Source: Termitomyces sp. T153 (taxonomy: Eukaryota; Basidiomycota; Agaricomycetes; Agaricales; Lyophyllaceae). Taken from it: a DNA stretch of 64,000 nt. Shown piece after piece: positions 9,914 to 21,009 of this stretch (its first letter is position 1; each line of letters begins with the position of its first letter). Location of the stretch: contig JACKQL020000015.1 in the NCBI GenBank assembly GCA_018296165.2, forward strand, positions 868,001 to 932,000, in the 5' to 3' direction. The position numbers and the translations under genes were made by a program. Below the pieces are notes generated by a model. The model was not told the origin of the DNA, made no database searches, and saw only the letters and a list, made by a program, of their open reading frames with translations.

Positions 9914-12900
9914 GTCAAGTTTGATGGAGGGCCTGCAGGTCTTGAGGTTGCGTTGATTGAGCTAAACCAAGGTGCTGGGGGGCCAGTCAGAGGTGGGATC
10001 ATGTCAGGCATTGGTGTGTTTGGAATAGGCTTGATTGGTGGTGTTTATCTCATCCCAGAGAAACTGGTAGAGGAATCAGAAGTTCTTGGCAACTTTATGA
10101 GCAACATGGGAGGAGATGTCTTTAAGGGATAGGGTGAGTCAGAGGTTGTAGCCCTTGTTGGTGTAGAAGGGGGAAACTCTAGTAGTGGAGTGGGGCATGT
10201 TGTTGTAGGTAAACTCAGTGAAGAGGAGTTTTGCATGCCAGTTGTTCTGTAAATAGTTAATGTAGAGGCAGAGATACTGTTCCAATGTCTGATTTACTCA
10301 TTTTGTTTGTCTGTTGGTCTCTGGGTGATAGGCAGTGGAGAGGTTGGTTTTGATTTCGAGTGCCTTGCATAGTGACTGCCAGAAATGGGATACAAACAGA
10401 GGTCCATGGTTGGAGACAATGTTGTCCGAGAGTCCAAGCTTGGAAAATATGTGTTCCAGGAATAGTTTGGCGAACTCTGGAGCATTGTCAGTGGTGTGGC
10501 AAGGGATGAAGAGGGCTTGCTTGGTGAGGCAGCAGATGATGATGAGGATTGCATCAAAATCTTTGGAGTCAGGGAGTTTGACAATGTGATTCATTGATAT
10601 TAAGGACCAGGAGCATCAGCCAATGGGGAGAGGCTTCAAGAATCCATGGGAGCAATGATGGGGTACCTTGGCCCAGAGACAAGGTTCACAGGCCCTTGCC
10701 ATATCACATGATGTCCTTCTTTATTTCTGGCCAAAAGTAAGTCCAGAAGATGAGTTGAAGGGTCTTACAAATTCTTGAGTGCTCCTGGAGCTTGTGGTTG
10801 TGGTGTTGCTAGAGTATGTCGAGGCAGATGGACTTGTGGTCTGGAGCATAAATTTGTCCATTTCAGAGCAGGAGGTGGTGGTCTGGAGATAGTGAAAAGG
10901 GGTTTTTGGTGCTCAACTCATTAGAGTTGTTGCAGGAGTTGTGCTGGGTGAAGAAGGAGTCCAGAGGTGAATTTCTGATTTGATAGAGGATTCCTTCTTC
11001 ATTTAAAATCAGCATGGCATGTAGATGCTCAGGAGGGATTACCACTTGGTGGTTGAATGCATTCCATTTGACTTCAAATGACTTTTTTGAATACACATTA
11101 GACCTTCAAGTGAGAGCATCAGGCTTTGTGCCAAGTTATCTGGGGCAGTAGTGGATGGTGAAGTTGTACTCTGAGAGGGTTTTGGACCATTGAGCTTAGT
11201 GGCAGCTGAGTTGTTTTGTGGTTGTGAAGTATTGCAGGTTGTTGTGGTTGGAGTAGACTTGGATATGGTGCAGAGATCCTTTGAGGTAGGCCTGCCACTG
11301 ATGGAAAGCTTCAATGATCACAAGGAGTTCCTTGTTGTAGATGTCATAGTTGAGCTCCATGAGGATCATCAAATGGGTGTAGAAGGTGACGGGGCAGAGA
11401 TCCTTGCCTCCAAAATCCGACTGGAAAAGTATTCCAGCAATGGCATAGTCAGAGGTGTCACATTTGAGTACAATTGGCAGGGAGGGGTCAAAATGGTGGA
11501 GGACCAGAGCAGAGGTGAAGGCCTTCTTCAGGAGGAGGAAGATGCTTTGGCACTTGCTATCCCAATTCCAAGGAGTGTTCTTCCACATGAGTTGGTTAAG
11601 GAGTTTGGTGATTCCAAAGTAGTTATCAATGAATCAGCGGTAAAAGTTAGCAAACCCCAGAAATGACTGTACCTCCTTGACATTTCATGGTGGGGGCCAA
11701 TTGAGTATAGCTTCAACCTTGGCGGGGTCCATATACATGCCATTGGAAGTGACAATGACCCCAAGATATTCAACCTCTGTCATGTGGAAGGAGCATTTCT
11801 CAGGCTTGGAATGAAGGTGGTACTCTTAGAGTCATTCCAAAACATGGCAGATGTGCTCTGAATGCTCCACCAGCAAATTGGAGTAGATCAGGATGTCATT
11901 CAGGTACACAATAACAAAGATGTCATTCATGAAGTACTGGAAAGTGGTGGGGGAGTTAGTCATTCCAAAGGGCATTATGAGGTACTCAAAGAGGCCATAG
12001 CAGGTGCGAAAGGCAGTCTTCCATTCATGTCCCAGAGTGATCCAGACATTGTTGTAGCTGGAGTGGAAGTCTATCTTTGTGTAGATCTTGGCACTGTAGA
12101 GGTGATCAACAAGGTCTCCAATCAGGGGGAGGGGATACTGGTTCTTCTTGGTGACTTTGTTAAGTCCCTGATAATCAACATAGAGTTAGAGTGATCTGTC
12201 TTTCTTCTTGGTGAACAAGACTGGAGTGCTGGCAGTGGAGATCAATGGGCATATGAAGCCCTTGCCAAGCATGTCATCAAGGTACTCCTTCAGGGCCTGG
12301 AGCTTGATCTCAGACATGTTGTAGATCTTGCCAAACAGAGGTGAGGTGCCTTCTTCAAGGTTGATCTTGTGGTTGGAGGAGCAGTGTGGGGGAAGTTCTT
12401 TAGCACTCCCTTCAGAGAACACATTAGCAAACTCATGATACTCCAGGGGAACTACTTCAGATAGGATCTGTTTCTCCATTTTGCTCTCTGGCACAGCAAT
12501 TTCTGTGCAGAGGTGCTCCTTGGATAGGGCTGGCATAACTTGCAGCTGGAAGGCAGGGGTGCTATCTTGTAGAAGGTGTGCAAAGGGGATGGCACTAATG
12601 ATTTTAATGTCAAGGCTTTTAGAGTCAATGGGGGGGGATAGCAGGGCAGTAGTAGTTGAGTCTGGGGTGGTGGTGGAGTTGGTCAGAGGAGTTGAGCATT
12701 ACTGGCTGGGGTACTGTGAGCCTTTGTATTGATTCTGAGGTATGTTGGGAGGCAGCTGTTGTAATTTGATTGAGGGTAACCAAGGCAGAGTTGCGCTTTC
12801 TTCACTGTCAGGGTTGCCATTGGAGGTTGAGGGGCTCTGGGTTGCTCTGGAGGTGCTGGTGCCAGGGTTGGAGACGTTGGAGTCTGAGATAGACTGGAGG

Positions 12901-13860
12901 TGGAGGGGGATGGCAGCTGCTAAACTTGCTTTGGGGCCAGGGAATTGCATGGTGAGGTTCTTCCAGTCAATGTTGGGGTTAGTGTCTTGCAGCCACAAGA
13001 GTCTAAGCACAATCAGAGTCAATGGGGGTAGTTGGGTGATGACAAGCTAGGCCTGAAACTGCAGGTCATTGTTGAGGGTGAGGGTGTTGTTGTGGTATTG
13101 AGTGATTTCTATCATGGTGGGGCTTCTGTTAAAGAGTTGGAGCTCAAGGGGTTTGTCAAGGTCATTGCATCAGAGGTTGAGTTGACTGCTAACAAAGGTG
13201 CCAGAGGCACTGCTGTCAATGAGAGTGGGGAGTGCCTTGGGCAAGCCATCAAGTCAGACATTAATAATGAACAACTATGCAGACCTGAAGTGGAGCTGCA
13301 AAGGAGTTCAGGGGTGGTCAATCATGGTCTTGGAGTTCTTGGAGGAGGGTGAGACATTGAAGGGTACCAGTCTGGAGTCAGTGGGGTTGTTCCGGTCAAG
13401 GTGGAGGGTGAGGCTGGGCTAGTTGATGCAGGAGTTGGTGGAGTGGAGTCATGAGAATCCTAAGACAACAGGGGTAGAGGGGTGTAGTTTTGTGACAAGT
13501 AGTTGGAGTTCTTGTTGTCATCCATTGGTGAAGGTCATGGTCATTTCCAAGCAGTGCATGATGTCTCTAGTGGGAGTGGGGTCATCATCAAAGAGTTTGA
13601 GGGGGATTGGAGTGGGGAGGCATTGGAGGAGGTGGGGAGTGAGTGCCACCAGGGATTTGTCGATTAAGTTATCTGTGGTGCCACTGTTGACTAGGGTGGG
13701 GACAGAGTTGTCAGAGAAGAGGAGAGTGGTGTGGAGGAGAAGAGTAGTGCAGGAGTAAGAAGGGAGGTGTGCTGGGAGGTTGTCCAGGGCAAGTAACATT
13801 GTGCAGAGGAGTGTGGCTGGGGCAGAGAAGACATCGGGGTCTAGTCTGTGGTCTAGTGCA
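9914..13860 (-). pseudogene. pol: pol of element C (broken, chromodomain deleted)
   Basis: This is homologous to pol of A throughout. On the minus strand the first retropepsin-like repeat lies at about 13,500-13,800 (TLVNSG) and the second at about 12,960-13,260 (TLIDSS). Reverse transcriptase follows at about 12,540-11,650, with YLND in place of YLDD near 11,880-11,915. RNase H lies at about 11,590-11,200, and the integrase zinc region and core at about 10,790-10,290. It ends abruptly at 9914, where a deletion joins it to the antisense ORF. The Asp-to-Asn change in the polymerase motif alone would abolish activity. The tandem protease is shared with A and is therefore ancestral to the family. 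Confidence 0.88.
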
Positions 13861-13944
13861 TCTTCAAGACCTAAACTGCTAACTTGTTTTCTGTAAACTG
13901 GTAATTGCAGTCTTCTCCATCAATCATCCACATGGCGCATCCCA

Positions 13945-15401
13945 TCACCTGTCATTTAGGGCAACTGCAGATAAAGTGCCCCTGCTCACCACATAGGATG
14001 CATACACCCTCTTTCCATCATTTCTCCTGTGTCTCCTCTGGTACATTGATCCACAGCCTATCCTGAATCTTATTTGTGCACAGGGTTTTTTGCTTGTTGG
14101 TGGAGTCCAGAACATCGTCATGGTTGTTGGAGTCAGTGTCCAGGGGCTCCAGAGTTTCATGGAGGTCAGCAGCATTGAGCTGGGCAGGTGGGCATTGTCC
14201 TAGAGGTTGATTGGTGTTGAAGGTTCCTTGGCCCAGAGGAAAACAGAGTGCAGGGTTGGCAGGGATCAAGGATCAAAGGCCATTGGTTGCTCCAGCCTGC
14301 CAGTTGGTATTACTAGAGGTGTTCCAAGAGGTCCAGAGTGCTATGTCTTTGCTGCAGTCTTCTCAGTAATGTTGGTCAACCTGGGTAATGAGCACCTTGT
14401 ATCCATTGTATGTGGTTTGCTTAAGTGCAAGGCAAAGGATGTCCTTGATCTGTTGAGGCAGGGCATGATGGAGGGCAAATCAGAGAGCATTGTAGTTCCA
14501 ACTGGTCTTGTAGGCTTCCCATTCAAATTGTACAATAAAGGTTGTGAAGCATTTGTTGTTGCGCATCCAGAGGTTGAAGAGGTTTTCCTCTGCTTCTGCT
14601 ACAGTGTCAAAAATGCTGAACTTACTTGAGAATTCCTGGGTGAAAGCAAGCCAACTGGAGAGTACAGGGTTGTTGGAGTCAAACTGGAGTAGTGCCATGT
14701 AATGGTCAAAGGTGATACCCTGCAAATATGATACTGCAAATGCTACTCATGAGCTCTCAAGTTGGAAGGTAATGGGCTTAGCTTGGAACATAGTTAAACA
14801 CCGAGTTAGGAAGATATGCCATTTCCAGGAGTTGTGGCCAGTGAAGGGTTCTGGCTTCTGAATGTTGAGTTTTCCTTCCCAAGCCAGTGCATCATGAGTG
14901 TCATCTTGTAGGTTCTGAGTTTGGGGTGGGAGTCCAGCATTGTAATAGTAATAGTAATTATTTCCATTTCCACACTGGGGGGGGAAGTTGTCCATGGCCA
15001 GGCCCCATCCTCTAGGTGGTCTGCCATTGGGAGGTCTGCCACCAGGGGGTTGACCCACATTACCTGGGGGAGGCCTGGGGGCCCATCGAGGGGAAGAGGG
15101 TCCTCTGGGGGTGGGGGGTCCAAAGTAATTGGTGTCAGCAGGAGGGTTGGGCACCAGAACAGGAGGGGGGCAAGGGGGATTAGCAGGAAAAGAGGGTCGG
15201 GGAGCTCTGGGGCCTGTGGGCTGCCTTGGAGGGGCTGGGGCATTCTGGCGGAGTGGGGGCATGTGAGTATGGGGGGTGCAGAGGTCAAAATGGGGGGGTC
15301 TGTCTTGAGGAGAGCCATTGCATGGGGCAGGCTCATTGGCAGGATTACCAGGCTCGTCAATGTAGGAGAGGGTCTAGTTGTTGTCATTGACATGTGGGGG
15401 C
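13945..15401 (-). pseudogene. gag: gag of element C, 3' part
   Basis: Minus-strand gag with a proline-rich region (about 14,800-15,390), a Retrotrans_gag-like capsid segment (14,480-14,725, the best-preserved copy in the window) and a CCHC knuckle at about 13,961-14,002. At 15,401 it is cut by element B. Seven bases of it (22,213-22,218 and the target repeat) lie beyond B, and it then continues, after the inversion is undone, at 33,348 leftwards to the ATG at 32,418. Confidence 0.82.
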
Positions 15402-16575
15402 TGTCAGGTTCTGCTGACCTCGGGGGCTCAGCTGCACTGGGCGAGTCCTTACTAGGCGGGTGTGATCCCCTTGCACTGGTAACCAAACACTTGAAATGTT
15501 CTGGGCACTGGTGGCTTGTGCAGATAGTCGGTGGGGTGTGATCCAGACAGATCTGGAGAGGTCCGGAGGAGTTGGATTGCAAGGAAACGGGACGGGCTTG
15601 GCAGGGTTCAGGCAGGAGACCGTATGGGAGATTTGCAGAAGTGAAGGAGTAGGCAGCTATGCGATCAATGGGAGCAGAGCCGGGGTTTGATGGGAGATCA
15701 ATTGGAGTTGATGGAGTCTGGGACCAAGCAAAGAGCAAGGTTCGGACCTGGTGAAAGAGTGTCGGGGTTCATAATCATAATTGCGGAGTTTGTGAGGTCG
15801 TTAGGGTTGAGGAAGACTTGGGCACAATGGTCGGACGGAGTCTCCAAGACAGCGTCAGACAAAATGATATGGAACAAGAGTAGATTTGAGTGGAGGTACA
15901 AAACAATAACGAGAATGATAACAAAATGGAGACAAGACAAGACTGGGAGACTGAGATAAGACCGGGAGACTGAGATAAGACCAGGAGACTGAGATAAGAA
16001 AATGGGACACAAAACACAAAACACGAAACACGAGAAGGAAACAATCAGACCATAGGTAACGTTAAGCAATATCAAGACTAGAGTACGAAGAGCTACTCGA
16101 CGTCTTATATACTGACTACCAGAGAACTTCAGGGTACATTGGCTGTGGCGGCGGGGCTTGGCGGAGCTTGACAGAGTGGGCGGGTGTCAGTTGCAATCAA
16201 GGGTCAGGCCGCGCTGATATGTTGTTGGGATCATTTGGGAACGCGGGCCACCCTGAAGTTGTCGTGATACTCCGGAATGGGTTGGAGGAACCAGGGTGTT
16301 GAGTTGATGATGGGTGGCAAAGATTGGGAACAGCGGGGTTGATTCTTGGGGTTCAGGAGATCCAGGGTAAGTGTCAGTGGCTGTGGGGAAGGCGTCAAAG
16401 TTGGCCAGGGGGCCGTCAGAGTTAGCTGGGGAGGCATTGGAGTTAGCTGGAGTTGCGTCGGGGCTAACCGAAATAGGTGCAGGGCATGGGCGGAGGTTCG
16501 GCAGAGCATCGGGGGTTTTGGGGAATCGGGGGGTTGCTGGACAATGTGCGGGGGTCCAGGGGACGGGTTGTGACA
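15402..16575 (-). repeat. 3' LTR of element B
   Basis: On the minus strand it starts TGTCACAACCC and ends CCTGACA. It contains a TATA box, the AGTCTTGATATTG transcript start and three copies of a 19-bp minisatellite (near 15,945-16,000). The polypurine tract adjoins it on the right, which marks it as the 3' LTR of a minus-strand element. Confidence 0.88.
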
Positions 16576-16590
16576 TCACCCCCCCTTCAA
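16576..16590 (-). promoter_or_regulatory. Polypurine tract of element B
   Basis: On the minus strand a TGAAGGGGGGGTGA tract lies directly upstream of the TGTCA start of the 3' LTR, the usual site of plus-strand priming. Confidence 0.75.
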
Positions 16591-16787
16591 TGTTAAGACC
16601 CTTCGAGACGCGGGGAGCAGGACGGGGATTGGTGGGGTGTGGGAGTTGAAGCCGAGCAATATTGATCAATCCGCAGCAAGTGATAGCGGTGTGGGAGACA
16701 AAGTCAAAGCGCGGCCGCCACTTCGTTAGGGTTCTCCTCAATCAATTAAAAGCCTTGGACGTACCCCAGGATTTCCCAAATTTTGTC

Positions 16788-17972
16788 ATGTCTTCCCCCA
16801 GCATTCCAGTAGTCTCTTCCGCCAATTTGGACGAGGTGGTGGTGTATGACAGTGGAGGGGAAGAGTTTGAGCGTCGGCACTGCGCCAGTGTCAGGGACCA
16901 GAGTCGTAAGTGGTGTCGACTTGTCTTTCTGGGATGATTGACGGGGCCCTTGTAGAGTCGTCCATGGTGGTGGTGGTGGATTTTCTGGGGGTCCCGAAGC
17001 AGACCAAGTTTTGTCCCATGTTGCCAAAGGAGGGGAGCATGGGGTGGTCTGCCAGGAAGGCGGGGCTTTCATGGGGTGGTTGGGGAAAGGGGGCATCCTC
17101 GGCGGTGATTTGTGGGAAGTGTCGAGCCTCCCCACCCTTGGGGGCGGGACCCAGCAAGAGGCCGCATGGGTGCGAGTCATCAGTGGGGCCTCTGGAGTCT
17201 CTCCTCTTTTCTTCTACCCCAGGTGTTCCCCCAGAACGGTCGTCAAGTCCCCCCATGCCTATTCCTTCGATCACGGAGGTCTTCCTTTGCAAGCAGGTGG
17301 AGGCTTTGACAACGTCATTGGCAGTACAGGAGGGTGAGCTCCAACAGGCAAGGGAGGACCGTGATGTGGTGCGGATGGAGAAAGAGGCGATGGAGCAGGA
17401 AAGGAACACATTGGTGCGCGTGGTGACAGAGCAAGCATTAGAGGTGCGGGGCTTGCGGGAGCATCTGACGCAGATGGAGGGGCAGCCCACGGGGAAAGCG
17501 GAGGGGCGGGGACAAGTTCCGGAGGGGGATGCATTGTGGGTGGAGCTGGAGGCGGCGAGGCAGAGGGAGGATTGGTTGGCCAACAAGGCCGCTTCAGGGC
17601 ATGCGGGAATCCTCCGTGAGTTGCCTCCTGTTCCTCCGTTCGTTACTGATGGTTCATTTTCTGGGTTTAGGCTGGGTGTGGGAGCATTGGGTCCTCTTGG
17701 ACGGTGCCTCTGCAGCATTTGTGTCGATTCAGGACAGGTTGATGCAGGGGTCCGCGGTTCAGCCTCCAGAGTTGCAGCAGGGGATGGCGCGATTGGAGAG
17801 GTTGTTGGTGGGGCATCGGCGACACAATGCGGTGGCCCCGGAGTCATGGTGGGAGGTGGCGGCTGATGTGGGGGAGGCATTGCCGGGGTTGGCGGAGGTC
17901 CTAGCGGTGGTGCGGGCCCAGATGGAAGTCGACCTGGGGGTAGGGTTGCCGGGGGGTCCAGGGAGGGAGTGA
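16788..17972 (+). CDS. Antisense ORF of element B, coiled-coil protein, intron-containing
   Basis: This gene runs opposite to element B, between its polypurine tract and the pol remnants. The likely start at 16,788 gives an N-terminal exon with the conserved VVVYDSGGEEF block. The main frame (16,910-17,615) holds a long Glu/Arg/Gln-rich coiled-coil segment (about 17,300-17,590). A GTGAGT...TTTAG intron (17,616-17,670, 55 nt) splices it in frame to a C-terminal exon with EHWVLLDGA, LQQGM and WWEVAADVG, ending at 17,972. A probable first intron lies near 16,905-16,955, though the frame of the early linker is uncertain. Compared with element K, the exon with the six-cysteine cluster is missing. 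Function is unknown. The ORF is open although gag and pol are gone. Confidence 0.55.
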
Positions 17973-20900
17973 GATGGGTGCGGGCCTTGTTTCTTGTTGC
18001 TCTCAGACTTGCTGCCTCCCTCGCCCTTTGTATATATATGATTTTGGTACGCAAACATGTCCCTTTCTTGGTCCCTGGGCATGTGAAGTGAGGTTTTAGT
18101 TTGTATGAGGGTGAAGTAAGCAAAATACACAGGGGTGTGAGAGGGAGTTGAATCCCTAGTGAATCCAGAGGCGGGGGTTATGCCCGCTAGTGCTGTCTGT
18201 GCTGGCTAGTCCCAGGGTTTGTCGGAATGGGGCGGGGCATCGCAGGGAGGGCTCCTGAGGTCCGGTGGGGGTGGTGGGAGTTCTCCGGTGGAGTTCTGTG
18301 GCATTTCTGGGTGTTGTATTGAGTTTGATTCTTGGAATTTCCGACCAGGGGTGTAGGGGTTTTCTTTGGTCTGCAGCAGGGACATGCGCTGTGTTGGTAC
18401 CAGAGGGCAGATCTTTGAATCTTTCACGGGTGTCCAGCGGGTTTGGGGCTTTGGTCTTCTTGGCAGTGCAGTTGGTGGGGGGGACGGAGGTCTTCCCGTG
18501 ATCTGGCCCTTATGCCGGTGCTGGTGGCGAAGGCAGCGGGGCTCTCTTCATTGGTGGGGGTCAGTGAGGCAAGGTTCGTCCTTGCGGCAGAGTTGGCCTG
18601 GGTTGAGGTCGTGTTCCGGAGTGTTGCGTCTGTGGGTGGGCATGTTCAAGTGGCGCTTTGGTATGCTCCGGAGTGTCGATGACTAAGGGGGCAGGATGTG
18701 GGGTGATCAGTCCCAACCAGTTCCTTTGGGTCCAGAGCCAAAATTTGAGGTTCTGGGTCATCTACATGACATTGCTTTCCTGACCAAAGGTAAGTCCCAA
18801 GACGGACAGAGAGGTCTTACATATTTCTGATACTCCCTTGAGTTTGGAGGTCTGTTAGAGTTGTGTTGGTGGATGTTTCTTTTGGGCAGCGCGGAGGTTG
18901 GTTGGGGAATGGCTCGCCTCAGCGGAAATGCTTCGGGGCTTGTTCCAAGGGTTGTTCCTTCCTGGGGGTCAGTGGTTCCTTCATCGGGAAAGAAGTGGGC
19001 AGTCCTGGAGTCGACACAAGGGTCACTCAGTGGGGGTTTGTTGGTTGGCTTTGGGGGAGGTGTGGGTAGAGGAAGGGGTCTGAGGTGCACTTTGTCGGTC
19101 CGCAGTTCCAAGCGCGAGTACCAGGGGTCGGGAGCTGATGCGGGGGTTGGGGTTGGGTCTTAACTTGCAAGTGGGGTTGTGTTGCGAATCAGAGGGGGAG
19201 CTCTGGAGTGGGGTTTTTTTGCAGAGCAGCGGAGTTGTTGCGCAGGAGTGGCGGTGGCTCCTGGGGCTGAGCTTGGATGGGGGGAGATGGTTGTTCACGA
19301 TTGTTGGGGGGCAGTGGGGAAGTCGGTCGTGGGGAGGCACTGGAGTGGGACTCCCCAGGAGTTGTGGCAGGGTTGAGGCAACTCTTCATTTGTGTTCCGG
19401 AGCGGCCCAGAGATTGTTGCAAACATGGGAGTGGCAGTGGGGAGAGGCACTGCTTGCTTCTTGGGGAAGGCATCAGCAACCTTTAGGGTACTCCGAGAGG
19501 TTACTTCGCATGTGGCCTGCTTCTGGGTACTCCAAAGAGGATACTTCGTATGTGGCTTGCTTCTAGGTGCTCCGATGATGTGGTCCCTGTTTGACGGACA
19601 TATTCCGGCATAGGGGCGGGATTCGGAGCAGGTGGTATTTTATGTCGCAGAATTGGGGGCTACCAGGGCATTGTTGTTGGGCTGGTGCCATGAGTCCCCT
19701 TGATCAAATGTCATAGTCGGAGCGGAGGCCCTGGAGTCGTGTTGCCAGGGTCCAGAGCTGTGTCAAGGGGTTTGGAGGGGGTCAGAGGGGTGGGTCGGGC
19801 AGTTTTGGGCTGGCGCGGGGTTGTTTGGGTTGTCGAGCCAGGTGGGGAGGTCTTTTAAGGATATTGGAGCATGTGCCCCTTGGGTTGTCAGGTCACTTAA
19901 ACGACTCTCTGAGTGATGGTGGGGCTTCTCCCTCCCTTATATGAACATGTCAGTGAATTTAGAGTACTTAGGGAACTACTTTGTATAGGGTCCTTTTTCC
20001 TATAGTTAGTTCAGGGTGGCTCCTATGCTGGGGGTTCCTTCGTGGGAGGTGGCGGAGTCTAGTGGTGGAGTTTAGGTTCGGGGGTGGCATGTGGGGAGGT
20101 TTGGCGTCCAGGGTCCTCATTGTCGGGGTTTCCAGATTGTGTGGGAGAAGGTGGTGAAATAGTGGCGTGGTCCGGAGTTGTCCCTTGTCGAGAGTGGGGT
20201 GCCGTGGTTCTCCTCGTTAACCTTGGGGCTGTGTTTTTAGGCAGCGGGGTGCGTATCCGTTCTTTTCCTGACCATCTAGAGGCTCGGGGATGTCTTGGTC
20301 TTGTTCCGGGGTTGTCAAGGTTGGGTCGGGGGTGTCGGGGCCCCTTTATTTGTTGGGCAGAGGTGACGGCCGAGTCGACCGAGGTCCGGAAGCAGGTTCT
20401 GGGGTTGGAGCATATCCTAGGTCTGGGGTTCTTGCTCTGTTGTTGGTGATTAGTCACATCGGTCTTCGGGGTTGCTAGTGGTTTGGTGGATCCACAGGCA
20501 GGCTTCGGGGAAGCGCGTTCTCAGTGGTCTCATCGTGGCTGGCAATCCTTTGCACGATGGGTGACTGTCTTGTGGTGGGTTGGCATTATTGTTTGTTGGA
20601 GGGTTGTTGCAGTGCCGGAGACATTGTCGCTCATTTGGTTGGGTGGTTGCTGGGTTTTGGAATGCTGTTCTTTGGGTGATGTCGGGGTCAACTTTGTGCG
20701 AGAGAATGGAGTTGGTGGAGAGGGTAAGGGTGGGGTGGGAGATGATTTGACGGTTTGCGCAAGGGGTTGGAGGTTGGGTGTGAGTTGGGGAGGGTGTCCA
20801 TGGGGGGAGCCATTGTATGGATGTAACTGGAGTGGAGGGGACATTTGGTGTCGGATCCGCGACTCAATGTGCCTTGGCAAATTGGGCAGGGCCGTATGAA

Positions 20901-20996
20901 TCATAAGGGTTTCCAGGCACGGGTAGACCATAGACATCGGAGTTATTTGATCATGTGTGCGGAGATAATGCGGGCATCACGGACGGGGTAAGGTAG
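17973..20996 (-). other. Degenerate gag/pol remnants of element B
   Basis: I find no complete domain here. Near 18,206-18,300 (minus) the sequence matches the end of pol in A (a KPWD end just before the stop). Around 18,770-18,860 it resembles the segment of A before the integrase CxxC (near 7170-7260). Near 20,880-20,990 it matches the gag start. The remainder is low-complexity G-rich plus strand. Element H carries the same arrangement, so these deletions predate both copies. Confidence 0.55.
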
Positions 20997-21009
20997 AGTC
21001 TTGATATTA
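20997..21009 (-). promoter_or_regulatory. Primer-binding site of element B (self-primed type)
   Basis: On the minus strand TAATATCAAGACT follows the 5' LTR. Twelve of its bases pair with the inferred transcript start inside the LTR (minus strand of 21,695-21,706). Confidence 0.72.

Larger units (their letters stand above)
9642..15401 (-). mobile_element. Gypsy element C, pol and 3' part of gag (inverted segment)
   Basis: This is the same family as A but on the minus strand. The segment holds a short piece of the antisense ORF (9642-9913), a deletion scar at about 9913, then pol and gag read from right to left up to 15,401. There element B is inserted, and seven further bases of C's gag (22,213-22,218) follow B. 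The 5' LTR and first half of gag of the same element lie at 31,215-33,348, and its 3' part at 28,450-30,215 plus 37,838-37,948. Two inversions separate the pieces. Confidence 0.85.

Noticed and set aside
14921..15541. Long plus-strand ORF (206 codons)
   Set aside because: Shadow of the proline-rich gag of C and the B LTR on the minus strand; glycine-rich composition with no domain.
16891..18123. 410-codon minus-strand ORF in element B (sense direction)
   Set aside because: Proline/serine-rich, lacks any domain, and mirrors the coiled-coil ORF on plus, which is the frame with intron structure and cross-copy conservation.
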